Shown piece after piece: positions 17,508-24,659 of a stretch of 42,413 nucleotides of DNA. Source of the DNA: an uncultured Victivallis sp. GTDB lineage: Bacteria > Verrucomicrobiota > Lentisphaeria > Victivallales > Victivallaceae. Positions within the stretch are counted from its first letter, which is position 1. The number at the start of each line of letters is the position of its first letter. The translations under genes were made by a program, and so were the position numbers. The notes below the pieces were generated by a model, which was given only the letters and a program-made list of their open reading frames with translations, made no database searches and had not been told where the DNA came from. The stretch lies in assembly GCA_944389815.1 (NCBI GenBank), contig CALXNS010000025.1, positions 1 through 42,413 on the forward strand, given 5' to 3'.

Positions 17508-18935
17508 TCAACCGGCAGGGCAATCCTCTTCGCTGAACGGGCTTGCCGGCAAAAACTCCATCTTGGACGCAAAGAAATTCAGCTTGATTTCTCCGGTCCG
17601 TCCATTACGGTTTTTCTCGATGATCCACAACGCCTCGGTGCTCTTCCCGTCAGCGAGGTTCTTCGCATCGTCGCGATTCCGATGCAGAAACGTCACAATG
17701 TCGGCATCCTGTTCGATCGTACCGGACTCCCGCAGGTGCGCCAGCTTCGGCTTCGCTCCGGCGCCGGCGGTCTTATCCACTTCGCGGTTAAGCTGAGCCA
17801 GCACCAGAATCGGCACCTTCAAATCCTTGGCAAGCTTCTTGATTCCGCCGGAAATTTCCGCAACCTCCTGCTGACGGCTGTCGGTCCGCCCGTCGGCATG
17901 CATCAACTGCAGATAATCGATGACGATCACGTCGATGTTCTCCTTCATCTTCAACCGCCGTGCCTTGGCCCGCAGTTCCGCAATCGTGAGCCCCGCGGTC
18001 GGATCGATGAAGAGCTTCGCCTTCTGGAAAGCGGAGACCGCCCCGGTCAATTTCGAGAGATCATTGTTGTTGAACGTCTTGTTCCAGAATACCGACTCGG
18101 GCATCCCCGCCTCGGTGCAGAGCAGTCGGCGCGCGATCTGTTCGGCGGTCATTTCCAGACTGAAGAACGCCACCCGGCGCGGATGTGGAGACTTCGTCGG
18201 CAGCACCAGATTCCGCACCACATTCAGCGCCAATGTCGTTTTCCCGATCGAGGGGCGTGCGGCCAGCACGAACATTTCACCGGGTTTCAATCCGCCGGTA
18301 TAATTGTCCAGTTGCGCGTATCCGGTCGGTATGCCGACCTCTTTTTTCCCCTCAAGGATCGCCATCAACTCCTTGAATTCGCCCTTGATGAGTTCCTGAA
18401 TTCCGAAAATGGAGTTGCTCTCCTCTTCTCCGCGCACCCGGAAGATATCCGTCTCAATCGTTTCGATCAGCGTCCCGGCGTCGGCATCGGAATCGTAACA
18501 TTTCAGCAACGATTCCGAACACACGTCGATCATTTTGCGCAGCATCGCGTATTTGCGCAGAATCAGGCACCACGCCTCCATGTTGACCGTCGTGGCGATC
18601 GCACCCTCAAGTTCCGCCAGAAAAACTTCGCCGCCGACGGCATCGAGCTTCTCCTCCGTCCGGAGCTGGTGCGCGACTGATACGAGATCGACCTCTTTTT
18701 TCGGATCGTTGTGCAGAAGCAGAATCACACGGAAAATTTCCCGGTGAACATGCGAATAGAACACCTCCGGCGTCCGGAGATGCTCGATCGCGATGTCCAC
18801 GCAGGGCTCGGGCTCCCGCAGCATTGCCGCGAGCACCGCCCGTTCCACCGCGGAATCGTGCGGCTGCGCCCGGTCGGGGATGATTCCTTCCGCCGGCCGG
18901 CCGTTGTTCGCCACACTTTTCGTTTCAAACGCCAT
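17508..18935 (-). CDS. dnaB: Replicative DNA helicase
   Basis: Hexameric 5'-3' helicase that unwinds DNA at the replication fork. The roughly 475-residue protein has an N-terminal primase-binding domain (PHDSAVERAVLAAMLREP) and a RecA-like C-terminal domain with Walker A ARPSIGKTTLALN near residue 220, Walker B VIVIDYLQLMHADG, and the arginine-finger region HLRESGTIEQDADIV. There is no intein. ATG at 18935 gives a 7-base gap from rplI; the TTG at 18956 would overlap rplI. The rpsF-ssb-rpsR-rplI-dnaB order is widely conserved. Confidence 0.97.
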   Translation of the reverse strand: MAFETKSVANNGRPAEGIIPDRAQPHDSAVERAVLAAMLREPEPCVDIAIEHLRTPEVFYSHVHREIFRVILLLHNDPKKEVDLVSVAHQLRTEEKLDAVGGEVFLAELEGAIATTVNMEAWCLILRKYAMLRKMIDVCSESLLKCYDSDADAGTLIETIETDIFRVRGEEESNSIFGIQELIKGEFKELMAILEGKKEVGIPTGYAQLDNYTGGLKPGEMFVLAARPSIGKTTLALNVVRNLVLPTKSPHPRRVAFFSLEMTAEQIARRLLCTEAGMPESVFWNKTFNNNDLSKLTGAVSAFQKAKLFIDPTAGLTIAELRAKARRLKMKENIDVIVIDYLQLMHADGRTDSRQQEVAEISGGIKKLAKDLKVPILVLAQLNREVDKTAGAGAKPKLAHLRESGTIEQDADIVTFLHRNRDDAKNLADGKSTEALWIIEKNRNGRTGEIKLNFFASKMEFLPASPFSEEDCPAG

Positions 18936-18942
18936 TCGGCTC

Positions 18943-19392
18943 TCAGCCCCGGACAACCCAGACCTTCACCTTGGCGGTGACATCGGCATGAAGCTTGATT
19001 TCCACTTCGAAGCTGCCGAGCGTTTTGATCGGATCGAGCTTGATGCGGCTGTGTTCGACATTGAACCCCTGCGCGGCAAGCTGATCGGCGATCATCCGCG
19101 CGGTGACCGATCCGAAAAGCTGATCGTCTTCGGTCGCCTGCATCGCGATCGAAAGTTCCACTTCCGCGAGTTTGGCCGCAAGCGCCTTGGCCTCTTCGAG
19201 CTCCTTGGCGCGGCGAGCCGCGATCAGCGCCTTGCGCGATTCAATCAACCGCAGCGTTCCCGGCGTGGCCTTGGCCGCAAGGCCGCGCGGCAGAAGATAA
19301 TTCCGGGCGTATCCCGGCGCAACATGCACCTCGTCGCCCGCCAGTCCCAGCTTCTCCACGTCGTCGAGAAGGATCAAATTCACGTGAGCCAT
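18943..19392 (-). CDS. rplI: 50S ribosomal protein L9
   Basis: Two-domain large-subunit protein at the base of the L1 stalk. The 149-residue product has the N-terminal rRNA-binding domain with the hallmark GYARNYLLPRGLAAKAT, a long linking helix rich in Ala, Lys and Glu, and a C-terminal domain with GSVTARMIADQLAAQGF. Length is typical. It lies 22 bases downstream of rpsR and just before dnaB. Confidence 0.97.
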   Translation of the reverse strand: MAHVNLILLDDVEKLGLAGDEVHVAPGYARNYLLPRGLAAKATPGTLRLIESRKALIAARRAKELEEAKALAAKLAEVELSIAMQATEDDQLFGSVTARMIADQLAAQGFNVEHSRIKLDPIKTLGSFEVEIKLHADVTAKVKVWVVRG

Positions 19393-19414
19393 AGAATGAT
19401 TCCTCCCTCTGTAC

Positions 19415-19651
19415 TCAGTAGACCAGCGCCACGATCCGGGCGCGCTTGACCGCGGTCGCCAGCATCTTCTGGTGATCCAGGCACGTACCGGTGATCCGGC
19501 GCGGCATGATCTTGCCTTTTTCCGTCTGGAACTTCATCAGCGTTTCCGCATCCTTGAAGTCGATGTACGAAACCTTCGCTTCGCAGAAACGGCAGATTTT
19601 CGGCTTCGCCGGTGATCTCCGACGACCTTGCTTTTTCGCATTTTGCTGCAT
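19415..19651 (-). CDS. rpsR: 30S ribosomal protein S18
   Basis: Small-subunit platform protein that pairs with S6. The 78-residue product has [19 protein letters not shown], then [18 protein letters not shown] and the basic helix [10 protein letters not shown] at the end. The C-x-x-C pair with the later Cys and His suggests the zinc-binding (C+) form. It lies between ssb and rplI. Confidence 0.97.
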   Translation of the reverse strand: MQQNAKKQGRRRSPAKPKICRFCEAKVSYIDFKDAETLMKFQTEKGKIMPRRITGTCLDHQKMLATAVKRARIVALVY

Positions 19652-19708
19652 GATATTTCTTGCCTTTCGTTATTGAATCAACTCTCTACGAACTTCTCTT
19701 CTCAAGCT

Positions 19709-20302
19709 TCAGAACGGGATGTCGTCCTCCATCCCGTCATCGGGATTGAACGCCCCGTCCGGCATCGGCGGCATCGGAGGCTGCTGCGCCTGAGCCGCGC
19801 GCAGCATGCCTCCCGGCCCGGCCGCCGGCGGCGACTGCCGCGGCAAACCGCCCGAAGGACGACCGCCTCCGTAATTATTGTTATTCCCTCCGCGATACGA
19901 AGGCGGAGGTGCGTCATTGTAACCGCCGCCGTAAGACCCCCCGCCGTCGGGAGAATCTCCGCCGCCGGAGCGACGGTTGATGAACTGGATCTGTTCGGCA
20001 ACCACCCGCAGTTTCGAACGCCGACCGCCGCCGTTGCGATCCTCCCACTGGTCGAGCTGGAGCCGTCCCTCGACAAATACCGGAGAGCCTTTCTCCAGAT
20101 ACTGTTTGCAGTTCGCAGCACTCCTGCCCCAGACAACGACATCGACGAAACAGGTCTCCTCCACATCGCGCCCGTCGCTCGACTGATAACGGCGGCTTAC
20201 CGCCACTCCCAGCTCACAGACATTCTGCCCGCTCGGCAGCGAACGCAGATCCGGATCCCGGGTCAGATTCCCCAGCAGCAAAACTTTATTGTACGATGCC
20301 AT
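19709..20302 (-). CDS. ssb: Single-stranded DNA-binding protein
   Basis: Coats and protects single-stranded DNA in replication, recombination and repair. The 197-residue protein has an N-terminal OB fold (about residues 1-110: YNKVLLLGNLTRDPDLR, FVDVVVWGRSAANC, YLEKGSPVFVEGRLQLDQW), a long flexible Gly/Asn/Pro/Gln linker, and the acidic C-terminal tip MEDDIPF used to recruit partner proteins. It lies between rpsF and rpsR, a common bacterial order. Confidence 0.97.
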   Translation of the reverse strand: MASYNKVLLLGNLTRDPDLRSLPSGQNVCELGVAVSRRYQSSDGRDVEETCFVDVVVWGRSAANCKQYLEKGSPVFVEGRLQLDQWEDRNGGGRRSKLRVVAEQIQFINRRSGGGDSPDGGGSYGGGYNDAPPPSYRGGNNNNYGGGRPSGGLPRQSPPAAGPGGMLRAAQAQQPPMPPMPDGAFNPDDGMEDDIPF

Positions 20303-20396
20303 TGCCGTTCTTCCTCCCTGGCTGTTTCAATCTCCTCAACTTCTACGCCGCGCGCTCTGCTTTCTTCGCGGCGAATCCCGCATCCGGAGTCTATTT

Positions 20397-20723
20397 TTAC
20401 TCCAGATTCAGTTTCCCCTGCGCAGTCGCGGATTCCGGACGATCGTACACCAGAATCATGTTGCGGAGAATGCGTTCGTCAAGACGATATTTCTCCTTGA
20501 TGTCCCGCACTTTGGCGGCCGCGAGCTCAAACACGAAATCGAAATAGATTCCCGCCTTGCGCTTGTTGATCTCATAGGTGAACTGGCGGCGCCCCATCGG
20601 GGTCGTTTCCACCATGTTGCCACCCAGCGACGTGATCAACTCGGAAAATTCCTTGCTGAACGCCGCGCCCTCGTCATCCGCCTTGCGGATGTCCAGAATG
20701 AATACCGCTTCGTATTTTTTCAA
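20397..20723 (-). CDS. rpsF: 30S ribosomal protein S6, TTG start
   Basis: Small-subunit protein that binds S18 and 16S rRNA. The 108-residue product (KKYEAVFILDIRKADDEG, MGRRQFTYEINKRKAGIYF, YRLDERILRNMILVYDR) is full length when started at the TTG at 20723. That codon has AGAGG 7 bases upstream and shares four bases with the end of pth (TTGA), so translation is probably coupled. Longer frames from upstream ATG codons run inside pth and lack family similarity. Confidence 0.94.
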   Translation of the reverse strand: MKKYEAVFILDIRKADDEGAAFSKEFSELITSLGGNMVETTPMGRRQFTYEINKRKAGIYFDFVFELAAAKVRDIKEKYRLDERILRNMILVYDRPESATAQGKLNLE

Positions 20724-21352
20724 GATACAACCTCTTTTTTTTGGTTTGTTTCGCTCTCTTGTTCCTGCTCCGGGACCCAGGCGTTGAATCGGTTCATCGC
20801 CCGGGCCATCCCGCATGTCAATACCGTGCGGACCGCTTCCGCCGCCGCATCCAGCGACGCTTCGAACGCCGCCTTTTCCGCGCCTTCGAACTGCGAAAGC
20901 ACGTAATCCACAACCGCAGCGGGTTTCGGTCGCCCGATCCCGACCCGCAATCGCCGGAACGATGCGCTGCCGAGTTCCGCAATGATCGACTTCAGACCGT
21001 TATGCCCCCCGTCCGATCCGCCGTTCCGCAGCCGCAGCCGGCCGACCGGAAGATTCAGATCATCGGAGACTACCAGGATATCCTCCGGGGCACAACCAAG
21101 TTTCCCGGCCAGATTCGCCACCGCATTCCCGCTCAGATTCATGTATGTCTGCGGAAACTGCAACACAATCCTGCGACCGCGGAAATTCCCGCTGTACACG
21201 AAACTCGACGCCAGATGCTCCCGTTCAAAACGACCGGCGGGAAAACCATCGAGCAATCGCTCAAGCACCATGAATCCGGCATTATGACGGGTTCCGACAT
21301 ATTCGGCGCCGGGATTTCCCAGTCCGACTATCAGCTTGATCTCCTGCTCCAT
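20720..21352 (-). CDS. pth: Peptidyl-tRNA hydrolase
   Basis: Releases tRNA from peptidyl-tRNA that has dropped off the ribosome. The 210-residue protein has LIVGLGNPGAEYVGTRHNAG with the catalytic His (RHNAGF), LQFPQTYMNLSGNAV, ILVVSDDLNLPVGRLRLR with the catalytic Asp, and GSDGGHNGLKSII. Length is slightly above average because of a C-terminal Gln/Glu-rich tail. It sits between rplY and rpsF, a conserved grouping, and overlaps the rpsF start by four bases. Confidence 0.97.
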   Translation of the reverse strand: MEQEIKLIVGLGNPGAEYVGTRHNAGFMVLERLLDGFPAGRFEREHLASSFVYSGNFRGRRIVLQFPQTYMNLSGNAVANLAGKLGCAPEDILVVSDDLNLPVGRLRLRNGGSDGGHNGLKSIIAELGSASFRRLRVGIGRPKPAAVVDYVLSQFEGAEKAAFEASLDAAAEAVRTVLTCGMARAMNRFNAWVPEQEQESETNQKKEVVS

Positions 21353-21400
21353 TCCGGTTTTTCCACATCTTTCCGGAGCCGCCCCGGCGTCACATCCGGC

Positions 21401-22030
21401 TTACTCCTCGGCCTTCTTCTCCTTGATCACTTCCGGTTCGGTGACCTCTTCCGTCGCCGCGGCCGGTTCTTCCTCAAGCTGCGGACGCGCCACGTGGAAG
21501 ACCACCGTCTCCGGATCCATTTCGCACTTCACGCCGGCGGGCAGCACAATGTCGGAAACGTGCAGCGACTGCCCGATTTCGAGCTTGCTCACGTCCACAT
21601 GCAGCATCTCCGGCAGATCGGCCGGATGGCAGATGACTTCCAGTTCGTGCAGTTCCTGCTCGAGAATTCCGCCGTGCGCCGCGCCAACGGCTTCCCCGTG
21701 CGCGTGAATCGCCACCGACGAAACGATATCCTCGTTCAGATTGACTTCCTGAAAATCGATGTGCAGCACATAATTCTTCAGGTAGTTGAACTGAACCTCC
21801 TTCACCAGCGCGGGAATCTCTACCGATCCATGCGTCAACGTCACCATGTGCGACGCATGATTGGCGCTGAAGGCCTGCCATTCATCCGCGTTGACCAGAA
21901 ACGCCTGCGTTTCCTTTCCCTTGCTGTAGACGGCTGCCGGAATCATTCCGGCACGGCGGGCGCGGCGGGATGCGTTTTTTCCGAAATCCTTACGCTCCTG
22001 TACCGCAATCTTGATGTTTTCTTTGCTCAT
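21401..22030 (-). CDS. rplY: 50S ribosomal protein L25/Ctc
   Basis: 5S rRNA-binding protein of the long (CTC/TL5) type. The 209-residue product has an N-terminal L25 domain (about residues 1-95, with KNASRRARRAGMIPAAVYSK and HIDFQEVNLNED) and a C-terminal beta domain (about 100-190, with VICHPADLPEMLHVDVSKLE and SDIVLPAGVKC). It ends in an acidic Glu/Ala/Lys tail. It lies between prs and pth, as in many bacteria. Confidence 0.96.
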   Translation of the reverse strand: MSKENIKIAVQERKDFGKNASRRARRAGMIPAAVYSKGKETQAFLVNADEWQAFSANHASHMVTLTHGSVEIPALVKEVQFNYLKNYVLHIDFQEVNLNEDIVSSVAIHAHGEAVGAAHGGILEQELHELEVICHPADLPEMLHVDVSKLEIGQSLHVSDIVLPAGVKCEMDPETVVFHVARPQLEEEPAAATEEVTEPEVIKEKKAEE

Positions 22031-22120
22031 GGAATTCCTTTCATTAACTTGGCAATTTTATGAGCCGCTCTCAAAACTTCTCTCTGATTATCCTGTTGAA
22101 TTCGGCCGTCGTCGTTCTTT

Positions 22121-23074
22121 TCAATGGTTGATGTAGAACAGCGACGAAACCGATTTCCCGTCATGTATGCGCCGAATCGCTTCGCCGAGCAGCGGCGCCA
22201 CGCTGATCACCTTGATCCGCCCGCCGAGATCGTCGGCGATCGGCACGGCGTTGGTCGTGATCAACTGCTCGATCTCCGGCGTCGCCAGCAGTTTTTCCTT
22301 GCCGGTCTCGTTGAGCATGCAATGGGAGACCGCGCAGTAAATTTTCGCCGCGCCGTTCGCCTTGAGAATCTTCGCCGCGGCGCACAACGTGCCCGCCGTA
22401 CTGGTCAAATCGTCGGTGATCACGCACACCTTGTCGCGCACATCGCCGACCAGATGGCTCGACGCCACCGTCGTCGCGTTGATCCGGCGCTTGGTCACCA
22501 CCGCGAAACCGGCCTCCAGCATGTCGCCGTAATACATCGCCATCTTCGCGCTTCCCGAATCCGGCGCCACGACGACGCCGTTCTCGCCGATCAGCGTCTT
22601 CAAATACGGCACCAGCACCGGACGGGCGTAGAGATGGTCCACCGGAATGTCGAAGAATCCCTGGATTTGCTGGGAGTGCAGATCCATCGTGATGATCCGG
22701 TCGGCTCCCGCTGTCGTAATCAGATTGGCCACCAGTTTGGCCGTGATCGGAACGCGCGGCTTGTCCTTGCGATCCTGCCGCGCGTAGCCGAAATAGGGGA
22801 GCACTGCGGTGATCCGCGCCGCGCTCGCGCGGCGGGCGGCGTCGATCATGATCATCAATTCCATTAAGTTATCGTTCGGCGCCTTGCAGGTCGGCTGAAT
22901 GAGAAACACATCGGCACGACGCACATTTTCCTCGAACTGCACGAAGATCTCTCCATCCGGAAAATGGGTCAGATGAACTTTGCCGAGACTGATTCCGAGA
23001 TAATTTGCTATCTGTTGCGACAGTTCCGGATGTGCACTTCCCGAGTACACGCAGATGTGTTTTGCCTCTTCCAT
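22121..23074 (-). CDS. prs: Ribose-phosphate pyrophosphokinase
   Basis: Makes PRPP from ribose 5-phosphate and ATP, the precursor for purines, pyrimidines, His, Trp and NAD. The 317-residue protein shows PDGEIFVQFEENVRRADVF, the ATP-binding YFGYARQDRKDKPRVPI, the metal site MDLHSQQIQGFFDIPVDHL, the flexible-loop TKRR and the PRPP loop VITDDLTSTAGT. ATG at 23074 gives the family length; the frame continues 63 codons upstream with no homology. It is the first gene of the long minus-strand run and has a good promoter about 250 bases upstream. Confidence 0.96.
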   Translation of the reverse strand: MEEAKHICVYSGSAHPELSQQIANYLGISLGKVHLTHFPDGEIFVQFEENVRRADVFLIQPTCKAPNDNLMELMIMIDAARRASAARITAVLPYFGYARQDRKDKPRVPITAKLVANLITTAGADRIITMDLHSQQIQGFFDIPVDHLYARPVLVPYLKTLIGENGVVVAPDSGSAKMAMYYGDMLEAGFAVVTKRRINATTVASSHLVGDVRDKVCVITDDLTSTAGTLCAAAKILKANGAAKIYCAVSHCMLNETGKEKLLATPEIEQLITTNAVPIADDLGGRIKVISVAPLLGEAIRRIHDGKSVSSLFYINH

Positions 23075-23320
23075 TTTGGTTCGTTTCCATGTTTTTTGGC
23101 ATTGCGGAAACCTCAAAACGGCGACGGGGAAAAATTCCCCCCGGGTAACTGCGCTGCGTCTCTTTCCGGAACCTTTCCGGCGACGCATCCGGCGCAATCT
23201 GAAGGGAAACCCCGCGGCTCGGGCGGACTCCACACGGTTTCTTCCGAATGGAACCGCCTTCAATCCGTTTTCGCTGCGGATTGAGGTTCCTGAATGCTGG
23301 TTTTATTTGACCAACTTTCT

Positions 23321-23349
23321 ACTATATCACGCTTTCCGGAATATTTCAA
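23321..23349 (-). promoter_or_regulatory. Promoter of prs and downstream genes
   Basis: Minus strand TTGAAA (23349-23344) and TATAGT (23326-23321) with a 17-base spacer; both boxes match the sigma70 consensus at four or five of six bases. It sits about 250 bases upstream of prs in an AT-richer patch. Confidence 0.6.
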
Positions 23350-23378
23350 ATCCGCCGGAAGGATTTCTCCGCAACATA

Positions 23379-23407
23379 TTGCAATTTTCCGACCGGAACC
23401 GTATATT
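23379..23407 (+). promoter_or_regulatory. Promoter of the lipoprotein gene at 23505
   Basis: TTGCAA (23379-23384) and TATATT (23402-23407) with a 17-base spacer, about 100 bases before the ATG. Good agreement with the sigma70 consensus. It lies back to back with the prs promoter, the -35 boxes being about 30 bases apart. Confidence 0.6.
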
Positions 23408-23504
23408 AATAGCAAAAAAAATGGAACGGAGCCGACGGTGCGGTTCCGGCCGATCCGTTTCGAAATCGCACCACTTCGAAAAACAAACCCGGGAAACTCC
23501 GTCT

Positions 23505-24659
23505 ATGAAAAAACAACCATATCCCCGCGCGGCCTCGTTCTCTTTCCGACCGGCACAGACCTCCTCCGTGCGGCCGATTCTGCTCCTGGCCCTGCTCTGG
23601 CTGCTCCTGAGCGGCTGCACAACTTCTTCTCTCACCGAAACCCGATCCGTCGCGACTCCGGAAAACGTTTCCAGTGAAAATTCTTCAAACAACTTGCGCA
23701 ATCTGCAGCGCGCCGCGCGGGAAAACTTCCTCGAAATTCAGGCCGTCGAATCGCTGCAGCAACTCGCCGGCGAACACGTCGACAACCAGCTGCTTCTCCG
23801 GCTGCCCGAAGCGGTCGCCGCCGCGCGCGAAGAACGTTTCCCGGCTTCAAGTGAACACGACAACCGGGCGCAGATTCTCGACGCGGCAATCGCATATAAT
23901 TATCTGCTCACCCAGGAGCGCAACGCAGAACTGCTTGAATTACGCATCCCCCGCGACGCCGAACTGCTCGATTGCACCATCGCCACGCTCTGGAGCAAAC
24001 TTGCCGCGGTGAATGAGGAAATCGAACTCCTCGGCCTGACGCCGGAACGCAAACAGCGCGCCGAAGAACTCAAACTCGAACTGCGTGTCTACACCGGGCT
24101 GCGGGAAAACGAACTTCGGTCCTTCACATTCGACTCGCTCCCCGAACCCGCCAGGCTTCATCGCGATCTTGCCGAACTCCAGAAGCGGGCGGTCCGTCAG
24201 CGCAGTGAATCCCACGGCGCCCGTTATTCGCCGCAGTTGAATGCGAAATGCAAATTATTCTTTGAATACGATCGCGCCACGCCGCTCTTCGTCGCCGAAG
24301 GACTGCTGCGCCTTCCCCGGCGTCTTGAGGAGCGTTCCATCGCCGATGCGGAATTCCGCGCGGAACCGATCGCCCGGCTCGGTTCCGCCCTCGGCGTCGC
24401 CACCGAGATCGAAATCGACCTCGCCAACCTCGAACGCTCCTACGAACTCTGGCGTCTGGCCAAACTCAAACGCGAACTTCACCCCGACAATCCCGAAGAA
24501 CAATCCGCCGAAATCGCCGCCCGGCTCAACTGGCGCATCGCCTATTTCCGGCTTCTCGCCGACATGGGAACCGATGACCGGATGCCGCCGCCGGATTTCG
24601 AACCTGAACCGGATCCGGTTCAGGAGGATCTGCTCTTCTCGCTCCTTACAGGCGATTGA
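23505..24659 (+). CDS. Helix-rich lipoprotein of unknown function
   Basis: Not recognised. The 384-residue product starts MKKQPYPRAAS, has a hydrophobic segment ILLLALLWLLLSGC and a lipobox with Cys at residue 38, so it should be lipid-anchored. The mature part is rich in Glu, Ala, Leu and Arg and looks almost entirely helical, with heptad-like stretches (for example LRNLQRAARENFLEIQAVESL and LAAVNEEIELLGLTPERKQ), resembling the helical hairpins of TolC-type efflux proteins, though no such domain can be claimed. The ATG at 23505 was chosen because it begins a normal signal peptide; the frame extends upstream without a signal. Its 3' end overlaps the convergent neighbour by 40 bases. Confidence 0.82.
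   Translation: MKKQPYPRAASFSFRPAQTSSVRPILLLALLWLLLSGCTTSSLTETRSVATPENVSSENSSNNLRNLQRAARENFLEIQAVESLQQLAGEHVDNQLLLRLPEAVAAAREERFPASSEHDNRAQILDAAIAYNYLLTQERNAELLELRIPRDAELLDCTIATLWSKLAAVNEEIELLGLTPERKQRAEELKLELRVYTGLRENELRSFTFDSLPEPARLHRDLAELQKRAVRQRSESHGARYSPQLNAKCKLFFEYDRATPLFVAEGLLRLPRRLEERSIADAEFRAEPIARLGSALGVATEIEIDLANLERSYELWRLAKLKRELHPDNPEEQSAEIAARLNWRIAYFRLLADMGTDDRMPPPDFEPEPDPVQEDLLFSLLTGD

Larger units (their letters stand above)
23075..23504. other. Divergent promoter region between prs and an unknown lipoprotein
   Basis: 430 bases without a convincing gene. It holds two well-spaced divergent promoters (23321-23349 minus, 23379-23407 plus), implying a leader of about 240 bases for prs and about 90 for the lipoprotein. 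Within the prs leader a GGGGAA/TTCCCC hairpin with a 3-base loop lies at 23127-23141. No known riboswitch or small RNA was recognised. Confidence 0.6.

Noticed and set aside
22869..23263. N-terminal extension of prs, or a separate small gene, upstream of 23074
   Set aside because: The frame is open for 63 codons but Arg-rich and without homology; prs has its normal length from 23074, and the promoter lies further upstream.
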